This document shows positions 9,701-17,717 of a stretch of DNA of 64,000 bases, piece by piece. How positions within the stretch are numbered: the stretch's first letter is position 1; each line of letters opens with the position of its first letter. The notes under the pieces were generated by a model. It was not told the DNA's origin, made no database searches, and saw only the letters and a program-made list of their open reading frames with translations. Origin of the DNA: Thermoplasmata archaeon (GTDB taxonomy: Archaea; Thermoplasmatota; Thermoplasmata; Methanomassiliicoccales; Methanomethylophilaceae). Position numbers and translations under genes: made by a program. Location of the stretch: assembly GCA_015063225.1 (NCBI GenBank), contig SUSU01000004.1, positions 23,157-87,156 of the forward strand. Reading direction: 5' to 3'.

Positions 9701-10474
9701 ATGTCCGGCGACAAGGAGAGCGCCCTCAACACCATCATGGGTGCCCTCAACGTCGAGAAGAGCGCCGCCAACTACGCCATCAAGGCGCAGGTGTGCCAGA
9801 TGCGCAAGGATACCGAGGGAGTGAAGGACGCTTACCGCGGATTCCTCCGCTTCGACAACCCCGCACCCGAGGACACCATGAGGGTGATCACCGCACTCAA
9901 CTCCGTCGGTCTCCGCAAGGAGGCTGAATCCCTGAGGGGGCACTCCGAATCCGTCCGCCACACCGAGACCAGGGACGCCGATTCCGGCGTCACCCCCGCC
10001 GTCAAGAGATGCGCGGAGCGTCTCATGCGCCGCGCGTACATGCAGGGCACCGACATCAACAACCCCTCCATCAGGGACAACAGCGACGTTGACTCCGACC
10101 TCGCGATCGCGGCCCTGGAATACCTCAAGGACATCCCGCTCTACGGTGAGATCATCACCGAGCTCCCCGAGTTCGCCCGCATGGAGACGCTCACCTACAA
10201 CATCGTCGCCGCGCCCCGCAGCCGCGGAATCGAGTCGGTCACCGTGGAGACCGCCTATGTGGCCGGTCACGCCAAGGACGCCGACGAGGCGAAACTCCTC
10301 GTGGCTTACATCAACTCCGCCAAGGTGGCGGACATCATGCCCGACAAGATCGACCCCTCCCTGAGGAAAGCGGCGGAGAGCTACACCAGGCCCGTCCCGG
10401 TCCCCCAGATCATGAAGGACTGCGTCTGCGGCATAATGGCGGCGAGGATGATCCAGTCCTGCATAGCTCAGTAA
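6794..10474 (+). CDS. Giant TPR-repeat protein (1226 aa)
   Basis: This protein consists mostly of tetratricopeptide repeats from about residue 100 to residue 1080, for example SAEIWHSKGLADEGFHDLES and NPHYWISRGCVLQAKGDDVG, and DPTNPRIARGLVRTYLLMGK. No signal peptide, membrane segment or enzymatic domain is evident, so it is probably a cytoplasmic scaffold. The start follows a TTTATTATTA promoter-like stretch by about 25 bases. The 3' end overlaps convergent truD by seven bases. Its size is exceptional for the window. Partners are unknown. Confidence 0.85.
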   Translation: MTEEHPVFATKNEADLWMAIARAQKQTKKEKREKIVSNVLRRVETGKDPISSAILCKLILIVNEVEADGWQQDISDLVDKQKEGEVRATLTAASVMSNRTFLAESYKFLNNANDTADVATYNRVRAEVLYTAGKIDEAFRCIVTSLTSDSLNEDSYAIAQRIKGGNNWQPLCAIERMAAGLPYTTPDDDNNSIEMGLFRIYREWYEGDRENANRMLVNSEGYRSGDTNFLLLSARMAAGRGEYAIARSVYDSIVKEITTDVCVLCESANAYLEGDDPDTSAAMSRFRDAERIDPTNPRIARGLVRTYLLMGKNTEAIEALKLFLKTEFAEKEDFNLAASVLAEMGSWAEATEVADRILITYPDDSSSYIIKSRAAVADGDITSALNHAKTACRCDKKDAEALAQLSRCLLLMRHTAAAAKAAHRAVSINDRSLFVLRAALETCRETGDKDSAVEVCRKIIVLDPDDEAALDILRNAQMETMVRESADSEVSIEAADAKEFMVLTKKLLAEKRYPEVERMCRDNIDRFGDSAEFRRIKGNAEYGIGEYVKASASFASAAVMNPDSAEIWHSKGLADEGFHDLESALEAYNRAVLLDMKNPHYWISRGCVLQAKGDDVGAVESFNRAIEIDQTAPYPLVRKAAILANYGRYADALVFVDMAESADPNNRSLKVLRMKMCLMSGRYNDAADIGRNLIAAEDDTEITADLSRAEMEIGNLSGARDRVEGALIAHPEDLHLLTAARDIYLKMDDQESLVDTCHKINTLDPYDRETMKIMADALMKNGRGDEASVLYENLNRSPAKPADAPKVENAGPDTDKDSLFDIAQSMLKVGDVNGSGRNADKLLELDPDNEDYILFRSRVFEKAGDVLAAESFLRDYLRHNPDSVRITEAFGDLKAGQGDHTEAVSNYIRCLESVNPQNNPGYRARLLVKLARSQEAMKARPAAIRSYSEAIQLNPRDTDSARVLTQLHLMSGDKESALNTIMGALNVEKSAANYAIKAQVCQMRKDTEGVKDAYRGFLRFDNPAPEDTMRVITALNSVGLRKEAESLRGHSESVRHTETRDADSGVTPAVKRCAERLMRRAYMQGTDINNPSIRDNSDVDSDLAIAALEYLKDIPLYGEIITELPEFARMETLTYNIVAAPRSRGIESVTVETAYVAGHAKDADEAKLLVAYINSAKVADIMPDKIDPSLRKAAESYTRPVPVPQIMKDCVCGIMAARMIQSCIAQ

Positions 10475-11790
10475 TCGGTCATCTCGGACTTCATGAACTC
10501 GCGCAGCAGGCATGTTGCGTAATTGCCCTTGGGAAGGCTGAACGAGAGACGGTAAGAGTTCTCGCCTATCTCCGTCTTCAGGTCCTTGACCGGGCAGATG
10601 AGTTCCCTGCGGGAACCCGTGGACGAGCAGTGCGGGAGTTCGGGGATGATGAAATCCTCCGCGGACAGTCCCGTCTTCTCGATGATCCCGTGCTCAATCT
10701 CCCCGGGGACGCCTTCGGCCATGATGCCGTCTCCTCCGAAGAGGACGTGGGTGACATACGCCCTGCCGAGCTTGATCTGCCTCTCCGCAAGGTCGATGTT
10801 CTTCGAGGTCACGAGGACAGGTTCCTCGTGCTTGGGGTTCCCGTCGATATCGATGGGAACCACCACATCCCCCACCACGGGGCGGTTGAGGGGGAGCCCG
10901 CGGGAGATACGCTCGCTGAGCATCAGGTTGAAAAGATACGATTGGTAGGCGTGGACGAACATCATCTGAAGGTTCGTCGGCAGCTCCTTGACCGCCCCCT
11001 CCCAGTCGCCGGGGTTGTTGGAGATGTATGCGACCATGGCCGCCTCGAACCCCATGAAGTCGGGCATGTCCTTGGCGTACTGCCCCCAGTCGTCGGTGGC
11101 GGCAAGGAGCTTCCTCATCTTGTCCGCCTCGGTCTCCTTCTCCTCGGAATAACGGGGAGGGTCGCAGACGTAGCACTTGACGGCGCCCTCGATGTCGCCC
11201 CTGACGATGAGCTCCCCCACCTTGTGGGTGATGGGGCGGACGGCCCCGAACCTCTGGACCCCGAAATAATTGGGGAATCCTCCGGAGGCCTTTATGTCCG
11301 CCATGACGCCCTCGGTGATCGCGGAGACCTCCTCCGGCGTCTTGTCCACCTTGGTCACGCGGATGCCGAAACGGTTGCCGATTAGATCGCCGATGGCCAT
11401 GCCGCGGCGAGCGGTGTACGCATCCGATATCGAAAGGTCCTGCAGCTCCACCTTCGACAGCTTGTCGGGCGGACACATGAAGGACATCAGCTGGGTGGTG
11501 ACCGCCCTCTTGTCCTTAGTGCCCGCGAAACCTATGCGGTCGCGGGACATGCCGAGCTGGCGGGCGAGGAGACGGACCATGCGGTTGGTCTCCCAGTTGC
11601 GGGCGGTGACAGTGGCGATGGTGAACTTGCCGTCGTCGAACGCGGGAGGACGGGATGAGATCTCATCCACCACGAAATCCTCCGCGGTCTCCTTGAGACG
11701 TCCTCCGGTACCCTCGGCGGAGCTCAGGTAGTAGAGCATGCCGACCTCCGCCTCGGCGGTGCGGCAGGGACTGAAGGGCATCTGCTTCAC
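10468..11790 (-). CDS. truD: tRNA pseudouridine(13) synthase TruD
   Basis: The 440-residue protein has the TruD signature GFAGTKDKRAVTTQ with the catalytic Asp near residue 93, preceded by TAEDFVVDEIS. It also has NYFGVQRFGAVRPITHKVGE, typical of the family, and an insertion domain in the middle. TruD isomerises uridine in tRNA. Its ATG overlaps the rpoL stop by four bases, so the two are co-transcribed. Family length and all major motifs are intact. Confidence 0.93.
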   Translation of the reverse strand: MKQMPFSPCRTAEAEVGMLYYLSSAEGTGGRLKETAEDFVVDEISSRPPAFDDGKFTIATVTARNWETNRMVRLLARQLGMSRDRIGFAGTKDKRAVTTQLMSFMCPPDKLSKVELQDLSISDAYTARRGMAIGDLIGNRFGIRVTKVDKTPEEVSAITEGVMADIKASGGFPNYFGVQRFGAVRPITHKVGELIVRGDIEGAVKCYVCDPPRYSEEKETEADKMRKLLAATDDWGQYAKDMPDFMGFEAAMVAYISNNPGDWEGAVKELPTNLQMMFVHAYQSYLFNLMLSERISRGLPLNRPVVGDVVVPIDIDGNPKHEEPVLVTSKNIDLAERQIKLGRAYVTHVLFGGDGIMAEGVPGEIEHGIIEKTGLSAEDFIIPELPHCSSTGSRRELICPVKDLKTEIGENSYRLSFSLPKGNYATCLLREFMKSEMTDY

Positions 11791-12038
11791 TGAAGGCCGG
11801 CGAAGATCTGCTTGACGGATTCGGCGGCCTTCTTGACTGCCTCTTCCGGGGTACCGGCGCTGACCTTGACCTCGAGGACGTGGTCGTCGAGGTCGGGGTG
11901 GTCGACGATGTACCTGGCGAAAACGACGTTCTTATCCTGGTTGAGAGCCTCGATGATGGGTTCGATGATGGTGGAGTTGGGTTCCTTCAGGCCGAACCTG
12001 ACGACGTTCTCTTCCTTCTTCAGGACGTAAATCTGCAT
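11787..12038 (-). CDS. rpoL: DNA-directed RNA polymerase subunit L (Rpo11)
   Basis: This 83-residue protein carries the RPB11/RpoL pattern: an N-terminal strand, FGLKEPNSTIIEPIIEALNQDKNVVFARYIVDHP, then an amphipathic C-terminal helix. Rpo11 pairs with Rpo3 in the polymerase assembly platform. It is the first gene of a two-gene unit with truD. A TTTAAAG-like promoter element lies upstream near 12058-12068 on this strand. Confidence 0.93.
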   Translation of the reverse strand: MQIYVLKKEENVVRFGLKEPNSTIIEPIIEALNQDKNVVFARYIVDHPDLDDHVLEVKVSAGTPEEAVKKAAESVKQIFAGLQ

Positions 12039-12154
12039 ACCCGCTCCAATGTGGACATTATTTTAAAGCTTTGTTAAGGAATGCGCGCGGGCACAACGAC
12101 CTGAATCGGTACGGCTTCGCACACGATTGCGACATCTGGCTCATACGCCGTGCA

Positions 12155-13954
12155 TCACTCGTCTGCATCCATGTCCCCGTCCGGGTCGGAACCGTCCCTC
12201 TCGCCCTGGAGGTCGTAGAACTCCTTGACCTCCCCGACGGTGGTGCACTGCTCGGGATCCTTGTCGTCCCTGACCCTGCCGGTGAACCTGGGGAAGCGGA
12301 GTCCGAGACCGGCACCCTCCTTGACCGCACCGTAGGCGGCGGTGTGGATGGGGCTGATGCTGATGTCCGCGGCGGTCACCTCGAGGACGACTCCGGGGAT
12401 GAACCACACATCGGGGACCATCTCGGCGGACACCGAGGACGGTTTCCCCTCGGATTTGAAGGATTCGAGCATGCCGGGGAGGGTCGCCAGGAAGGCGTCG
12501 TCGAACCCCGTGCCAAGCTTGCAGGTGGTGTACCATTTGCCCGAATCGGGGTCGTATGCGGCCATCAGCAGGGCGCCGTAAACACCGGCCCTCTTGCCCA
12601 TGCCGTAGAAGGCACCGACCACGGCGAGGTCGAAGGTATCAACGAGAGCCGCGGTGTAATCCTTCTTGTATTTGATCCAAAGGAACCCTCTGGCTCCTGC
12701 CTTGTAGATGGATTCGTCGGCGAGGGATTTCGCCATGATGCCCTCGCAGCGGGAGGCCACGGAACGGTCGAAGAACTCCTGTGCGCCCTCCGGCGAATCC
12801 ACTATCGTCTGTTCCGAATAGCCCACGCGGTCGAAGCCGTCCGCTTTGGAGAACACGGACTCCAACTTCGCCCTCCTCTCGGGATAGGGCACCATGGTGT
12901 AATCGTTGCCGTCGTAATACAGCAGGTCGAAGAGGAATATCCTGACGGGAACCGCCTCGATGGCGGAGCTCATGTCGTTCTTGCGGCGCCTGTGGGTGAC
13001 GTTCTGGAAAGGCTGGATCTGCCCGGTGGTGGGGTCGAATGCGACGCATTCCCCCTCGACGATGGCCTCCCTCCCCATCAGCTGGGCCTGAAGGGATTCG
13101 CCGACGTCGGAGAAGTTGTCCGAAAGGTCCTCGAGGCGGCGGGAGTACATCCTGACGCCTCCGTCCTTGCTGATGTGGGCCTGCACCCTGATACCGTCGT
13201 ACTTGTATTCGAACGCGCAGCGGCCGCCCATCCTCTCCATGATGTCCGGGAGAGAACGGAGGCGTTCCGCGAGCATGACCTTGATGGGTGAACCGACCCT
13301 GACGGCGATCTTCCTGACCCCATCGAGCCCCTCCCCGGCGAGGGTCTCCGCCACGAGACCCATGTCGCAGGTGATGTTGTACGCCCTCTCGATCTCGGGG
13401 CGGTCCTCACGGGTGGCGAAAGCGGAGGACAGGGCATCCATGACGGTCATCGCGCCCGCGCCGACCCTCATCCTGCCGGTGACGATGCGGCAGAGGTAGC
13501 GTGCTTCCAGGGGACCGGAGTCGTGCAGCAGGCGGGAGAGGATCTTCATCTTCTTGTCCTGCGAGTCCTTCCCCGAGGCCGCCTCGATCTCCGCAAGGGA
13601 GCGCAGGACGTTCTCCAGGGTGAGGGGTTCGGAGAAGAGTGTCATCTGTTTCTTCTTGGCGATGAGTGTCTCCGCCACGGCACCGGGGTCCCCGGTGGCG
13701 ATGGCCATCTCGTCCACCTTCTTCTGGTCCACTCCCGCTACAGATGAGATCGCACGGAGGACGAGCTTGTCGGCCATTCCGAACTCGCGGGAATCGTATT
13801 CGGGGTGAAGTCTCCCCGATGACAGGTTGATGACCGCTCCCAGCTCCCCGACGGGGACGGAGCGGAAGAGCTCTGCGAGGATGGCCGCCATCTCCAGACG
13901 TCCGCCGGTGGACTCGACCCTGTCGAAAAAGCCGGCTATCTCCTCGAAGCGCAT
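12155..13954 (-). CDS. lig: ATP-dependent DNA ligase
   Basis: The 599-residue protein has the adenylation motif EYKYDGIRVQAHI with the nucleophilic Lys near residue 249, preceded by an N-terminal DNA-binding domain and followed by the OB-fold region (motifs GIMAKSL and LWIKYKKDY, then VGAFYGMGKRAG). This is the archaeal replicative ligase architecture. The C-terminus ends in an acidic tail. It lies 30 bases downstream of the Hef helicase gene's 3' side in the opposite reading order, both on the minus strand, so they may be co-expressed repair genes. Confidence 0.94.
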   Translation of the reverse strand: MRFEEIAGFFDRVESTGGRLEMAAILAELFRSVPVGELGAVINLSSGRLHPEYDSREFGMADKLVLRAISSVAGVDQKKVDEMAIATGDPGAVAETLIAKKKQMTLFSEPLTLENVLRSLAEIEAASGKDSQDKKMKILSRLLHDSGPLEARYLCRIVTGRMRVGAGAMTVMDALSSAFATREDRPEIERAYNITCDMGLVAETLAGEGLDGVRKIAVRVGSPIKVMLAERLRSLPDIMERMGGRCAFEYKYDGIRVQAHISKDGGVRMYSRRLEDLSDNFSDVGESLQAQLMGREAIVEGECVAFDPTTGQIQPFQNVTHRRRKNDMSSAIEAVPVRIFLFDLLYYDGNDYTMVPYPERRAKLESVFSKADGFDRVGYSEQTIVDSPEGAQEFFDRSVASRCEGIMAKSLADESIYKAGARGFLWIKYKKDYTAALVDTFDLAVVGAFYGMGKRAGVYGALLMAAYDPDSGKWYTTCKLGTGFDDAFLATLPGMLESFKSEGKPSSVSAEMVPDVWFIPGVVLEVTAADISISPIHTAAYGAVKEGAGLGLRFPRFTGRVRDDKDPEQCTTVGEVKEFYDLQGERDGSDPDGDMDADE

Positions 13955-13984
13955 ACCGACATGTAGCGTGGCGGGGATATAAAA

Positions 13985-15535
13985 TCAGAACCCGAAGAGG
14001 TCGGTCTGTCCGCGGGGGAGCCCGCGTTTCTTGGCGAGGTCCCTGCGGAGCAGTTCGAGGCCGTCCCTCATCTGCTGCTCCTTGCGCCTGCTCGCCTGCT
14101 CGGTGACCTCATCCAAGGTTCCCGCGGCGATGAGGACGTACACCTCGCCGTCGTTCTTGCGGCCGGTCCTCCCCCTCCTCTGGATGGTCCTGATCTCGGA
14201 TGGGACGGGTTCGTAGAATATCACGGCGTTCGCGGAGGTGATGTCCAGACCCTCCTCCCCGACGGAGGTTGAGACGACGACGTTGTACCTCCCCTCGCGG
14301 AAATCCGACAACGTACCTATCTGCTCCTTCTGCTTCTGCCCGCCGTTGGACTGCCCTATTAATTTGCATACCCTGGCACCATCCACCTTGGCGAGCTTCT
14401 CCGATATCACGTCGCAGGTCTCGCGGTACTGCGTGAAGACGATGATCTTGGAGTCCGCGGACCCGTCGAGGACCTTCGACACGAGCCCCATGATCCTCGA
14501 TACCTTGGGGTGTTCCACCGGGCTCTCGAGGGTTATCCGCCTCATCTCCTGATATTTCGGCAGGGCTACGAGCTCCCTGTCGGCACGGGAACCCCCCTCC
14601 CCCTCGGCATCGGCCTCGATCCTTCCGAGGTACGAGCGGAGGACGGACATACCCTGCGTCTCCGCGTAGTCGATGGCCTTCAGGAGCTTGATGCAGATCG
14701 ACTGCACGGTGAGCCCGCGGAATATCGTCTTGGTCCTCTCCCCCCTCGCCAGACGGCTCTGGAGGGACTGACCGATGGAGAGCAGGTGCTTGGTGGAGGC
14801 GGGCCAGTTGGGGTTCACCACGAGACGCATCGCCAGCAGCTCGCCGAAATACTCGTCGAGGAGCTTCTTCAGTATCGCGGAGATGTCCAGCAGGTCCTTG
14901 GGCATGTTCACGCAGATGCGGTTCACGTAGGTGTCGTGTACGTACGGTGAGACGTCGGGATCCTCCTCCGTGCGCACGAATATGTCCGTAAGGGAGAGGT
15001 TGTCGCAGATCTCCTCGACCTTCTTCAGGTCGGAGCCGGGAGAGGCGGTCATACCCATGGATATCGTTCCCGGGAGGACCCGGGACGCCACGTCCACGTA
15101 AGCGTATCCCCCGACGGCCTTGTGCGCCTCGTCGTAGATGACGAGGCCGAAGGGGGAGAGGTCGTACCTCCCGGACTCCAGGTCGTTGGCGATGCACTGG
15201 GGGGTGCTGATGACGAAATCCCCCTGCGAGATCACCTCGGCGCGTTTGTCGGGGGTCATGCTCCCGTTGAGGAGGACGACGGAATATCCGTCGAGGAAGG
15301 ACGAGAAGAACCCCTCGTGCTGGTCGACCAGGGGTTTCGTGGGCGCCATCATGAGCACCTTCTTCCCCTTGTTCAGCACGTGGGCGGCCACCCTCAAGGC
15401 GATGGATGTCTTCCCGAGAGCGGTGGGGAGGATGACGAGGGTGTCGCTCCCGATACAGGCCTTGGCCGCCTGCGCCTGATAACGGCGGTCCTCGAGCCTG
15501 TCCCTGACTATTCCGGGAACGTCCACGTACTCCAT
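13985..15535 (-). CDS. hef: Hef-type DNA repair helicase without nuclease domain, PIP-box-like C-terminus
   Basis: The 516-residue protein begins RRYQAQAAKACIGSDTLVILPTALGKTS (Walker A near residue 38), has the DEAH box VIYDEAHKAV and the C-terminal helicase motif VSTSVGEEGLDIT followed by RTIQRRGRTGR. This matches the helicase half of archaeal Hef (Mph1/FANCM superfamily). There is no XPF-type nuclease domain. The last residues, QTDLFGF, resemble a PCNA-interacting peptide. The start MEYVDVPG is supported by alignment with the helicase fold; upstream sequence overlaps the Fe-S carrier gene in another frame. Confidence 0.85.
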   Translation of the reverse strand: MEYVDVPGIVRDRLEDRRYQAQAAKACIGSDTLVILPTALGKTSIALRVAAHVLNKGKKVLMMAPTKPLVDQHEGFFSSFLDGYSVVLLNGSMTPDKRAEVISQGDFVISTPQCIANDLESGRYDLSPFGLVIYDEAHKAVGGYAYVDVASRVLPGTISMGMTASPGSDLKKVEEICDNLSLTDIFVRTEEDPDVSPYVHDTYVNRICVNMPKDLLDISAILKKLLDEYFGELLAMRLVVNPNWPASTKHLLSIGQSLQSRLARGERTKTIFRGLTVQSICIKLLKAIDYAETQGMSVLRSYLGRIEADAEGEGGSRADRELVALPKYQEMRRITLESPVEHPKVSRIMGLVSKVLDGSADSKIIVFTQYRETCDVISEKLAKVDGARVCKLIGQSNGGQKQKEQIGTLSDFREGRYNVVVSTSVGEEGLDITSANAVIFYEPVPSEIRTIQRRGRTGRKNDGEVYVLIAAGTLDEVTEQASRRKEQQMRDGLELLRRDLAKKRGLPRGQTDLFGF

Positions 15536-15603
15536 TGTGACGCAATCCCGTCCCGACGTTATAAAGACTGTCGGGGGGTGCCCGATTATCGGTCGAAAAA
15601 GGA

Positions 15604-15623
15604 ACCGGGGGCGGACCCCCGGT
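15604..15623 (-). terminator. Rho-independent-like terminator of the Fe-S carrier gene
   Basis: On the minus strand, about 17 bases after the stop of the gene at 15640-15972, there is a strong GC hairpin (ACCGGGGG..CCCCCGGT) followed by a CCTTTTT run. Confidence 0.7.
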
Positions 15624-15639
15624 AAGGAATTTGAACAGC

Positions 15640-15972
15640 TCAGGAGGAGCCGCAGCCGCCGCCACAGGAGGCGCAGCCGTTGAAGTTGGGGTTGCGGATG
15701 GAGAGTCCGGTACCGAAGTTGGGGTCGTCCACGAACTCGATCACGCACTCCTCGAGAGCCTTGGAGGTCTCGTCGTCGTAGAACATCTTGAAGCTCTTGG
15801 CGGACTCGTCGACGGTCTCGCCCTCCTGGGCCTCCTTCTGGAAGGACATCCCGAACTGAGGGCCGGAGCAGGCGTAGCCGGAGAGGTAGACCTTGATTCC
15901 CCATCCGACCTTCTGGTTCTTCTCCAGGAGTTCGTCGATGAATTTCTCAGCGTCTTCGGTAATCTGTACCAT
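15640..15972 (-). CDS. A-type (HesB/IscA-like) iron-sulfur protein
   Basis: The 110-residue protein begins MVQITEDAEKFIDELL and contains VYLSGYACSGPQFGMSF, followed near the end by IRNPNFNGCASCGGGC. This is the layout of A-type carriers: one Cys in the middle and a CxxC-like pair near the C-terminus. The Gly/Cys-rich end (CASCGGGCGSS) adds two extra cysteines. The likely role is Fe-S cluster binding or transfer. The start was set at 15972 because the preceding 13 residues are not family-like. Confidence 0.8.
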   Translation of the reverse strand: MVQITEDAEKFIDELLEKNQKVGWGIKVYLSGYACSGPQFGMSFQKEAQEGETVDESAKSFKMFYDDETSKALEECVIEFVDDPNFGTGLSIRNPNFNGCASCGGGCGSS

Positions 15973-16022
15973 AATCCACTCCAATATATGATGGTATAAA
16001 AAAGGTATCAACTAACATCTTT

Positions 16023-16418
16023 TCAGTGGTCGGGTTCCTCGTACTCGATACCGAACTGCCTGGCATATTCGCGCAGACCGTAGGATTGGCTCCGAGTCAT
16101 GCACATGAACGAAGCTATCTGAAGGGCCTCCAGAACCTCCTCCGAGGTGGCCCCGGCGGCCTTCGCGTAGGCCATCTGGGCCTTCAGGCAGTACTCCCCG
16201 GACAGGGATGCGGCACAGGCCATGGCGATGAGCCTGCGGGTCTTGATGTCAAGGGCGCGGCCCTTGGACTTGAAGAGCGAATCGGAGACGTCGAACGTCG
16301 GACAGAACATGTCGGGCTGGACGCTGAGGATCTGGTTGACGGGAGGGACGGAACCCGTCACGGCCTTCACGGCATCCAGACGTTTCTTCGCATCATCTTC
16401 GGAGTAATCGGAGAACAT
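16023..16418 (-). CDS. Carboxymuconolactone decarboxylase / AhpD-like protein
   Basis: The 131-residue helical protein shows the CMD-family core: LDIKTRRLIAMACAASLSGEYCLKAQMAYAKAAGATSEEVLEAL. In AhpD the active site is CxxC with a nearby His. Here only one Cys (GEYCLKAQ) is present at that point, so peroxidase activity of the AhpD type is doubtful. The start MFSDYSEDD was chosen for family fit. It follows the Fe-S carrier gene on the same strand with about 50 bases between. Confidence 0.75.
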   Translation of the reverse strand: MFSDYSEDDAKKRLDAVKAVTGSVPPVNQILSVQPDMFCPTFDVSDSLFKSKGRALDIKTRRLIAMACAASLSGEYCLKAQMAYAKAAGATSEEVLEALQIASFMCMTRSQSYGLREYARQFGIEYEEPDH

Positions 16419-16564
16419 GCACAGAAAAACGGCTGGAGGATTTATAAACCCGAGTCCGGAGGGAACGGACTTGCGGCATGTATGTTGCGTGCGATGGGAT
16501 TGCAATACTGTCCTTTTATTATTGAGAAGACGAACACTCCCCGCGGACCTTCCGCAGGGATAAC

Positions 16565-17275
16565 ATGAACCCCGAACAGAGATTGGACACTATCGTGAGA
16601 GAGGTTGGAGAGAAATACGGTTTCGAATCGATCGGCGCGGAATTCGAAGGTTTCCGGAACATGGTCGTCAAGTGGAGGAGGACCAACCGCTGGATCCGCT
16701 TCAAGGTGTCGGACTACCTCGCGGACGCGCCGGACGAAATCTTCCAGTCCCTTGCGCGCGTGCTCTTCCAGCAGATATCCAGGGAACGCGACAAGTATCC
16801 CGAGGACCTTCTGGCGTGGCTGACCGACCCCTCGTTCTGCCTCAGGAACAGGGAAACCTACCTGACCCGCAGCCCCGAACTTACCGGGGATTCCAAGGGA
16901 TGCTACAAGGACCTGCAGGATTCGTATGCGAGGCTGAAGGAACAGGGACTCGTGAAGGACGACCCCGACATACTCATCTGCTGGAACCAGACCGCCAGGC
17001 CCGAGACCCCGTCGTACTACTCCGTACTGATGAAGACCGTCGCCCTGACGGACCTTCTCGACGACCCCTCCGTACCCGATTATGTGCTAGACTGGCTCGT
17101 TTACCACGACCTGTGCATCGTGCAGTCCGGATACAAGCCGTACGCGGTCAAGAGGACGGTACCGATCAAGGTCGCGAGGAGGTATCCGAAGATGACCGAG
17201 GCGCAGGAGTTCCTGGACTGGTTCCTGAAGGACGTCATCGACAGCTGCGAATGCGAGGAGGACGAGGAGGATTAA
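16565..17275 (+). CDS. SprT-like protein with a degenerate HExxH motif
   Basis: The 236-residue protein has a C-terminal block that resembles SprT/DUF45-type metallopeptidases: YVLDWLVYHDLCIVQSG, followed by RRYPKMTEAQEFLDWFL. At the place where such enzymes carry HExxH the sequence is HDLCI, so the metal and catalytic residues seem lost. The N-terminal half is helical with no recognised domain. It ends in an acidic tail. A non-enzymatic binding role is possible. It stands alone in its orientation before the 440-base gap. Confidence 0.55.
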   Translation: MNPEQRLDTIVREVGEKYGFESIGAEFEGFRNMVVKWRRTNRWIRFKVSDYLADAPDEIFQSLARVLFQQISRERDKYPEDLLAWLTDPSFCLRNRETYLTRSPELTGDSKGCYKDLQDSYARLKEQGLVKDDPDILICWNQTARPETPSYYSVLMKTVALTDLLDDPSVPDYVLDWLVYHDLCIVQSGYKPYAVKRTVPIKVARRYPKMTEAQEFLDWFLKDVIDSCECEEDEED

Positions 17276-17563
17276 GAATTGTCCCCCGCGCACTAACACA
17301 CCTTCTCATCGTCCGCCGATGACGGCGGCCTCGGGGCACTGACTGATGCGGGGGGTATGTGTCGGATCCCGCGTTGGCTTCCGGTCATCGCATACGGCGA
17401 CGCGCCGCGCTACCGCAAGAGCCCAACATAGTTGGGACGGGACCGCTGTCGGCCGTTCCGTACGCGTCCGGGACTGACGTCCCCTGGGTCGGAGCGGTCG
17501 TATATCCACATCCCCCCGCGTTGATAAACGTTGCCCCGGAGGCCCGCGAAACACGGACCCCTT
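17276..17563. other. Non-coding gap, GC-rich with possible fold
   Basis: No convincing gene is visible. The 5' part has small hairpins (GCCGATGACGGC). A pairing GACCGCT..AGCGGTC (near 17440 and 17494) encloses an inner GGGAC..GTCCC hairpin and is followed by CCACA. This could be a small RNA, but no family was recognised. The 3' part leads into the operator-like palindromes. Confidence 0.3.
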
Positions 17564-17660
17564 CTACGAATTTCGTAATTCACAGGACGGATTACGGATT
17601 TCGTAGCGATTTAGGCGGATTCGTTATCGGATTTTCGCATTGTTTTTACGAAATTCGTAG
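17564..17660. promoter_or_regulatory. Three operator-like palindromes TACGAAWTTCGTA
   Basis: Three 13-base sites lie upstream of the acyl-CoA synthetase gene: TACGAATTTCGTA (from 17565), TACGGATTTCGTA (from 17593) and TACGAAATTCGTA (from 17647). Two are perfect palindromes around one base and one has a single mismatch. Centres are about 28 and 54 bases apart, close to multiples of one spacing. All lie upstream of the TATA box. A near-identical site precedes the flavoprotein gene at 47984. Confidence 0.6.
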
Positions 17661-17683
17661 AAATACGTCAATAAACGTGATTA

Positions 17684-17693
17684 CTATTATAAA
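17684..17693 (+). promoter_or_regulatory. TATA box of the acyl-CoA synthetase gene
   Basis: The AT-rich stretch CTATTATAAA lies about 28 bases before the ATG at 17718. This predicts a leaderless or nearly leaderless transcript. Confidence 0.6.
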
Positions 17694-17717
17694 TGCGTAG
17701 TAGTTGCCCGACAATTA

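Noticed and set aside
6719..10513. A 1264-residue open frame on the minus strand opposite the TPR gene
   Set aside because: It is a GC-skew shadow of the TPR gene: no recognisable domain, Val/Gly/Asp-rich sequence and no promoter. The plus-strand frame has clear repeats.
16023..16418. AhpD alkylhydroperoxidase
   Set aside because: Only one Cys is visible where AhpD has CxxC, so only the broader family is called.
17310..17360. C/D box guide RNA
   Set aside because: The C-like GATGA and D-like CTGA occur, but spacing and terminal stem are poor.
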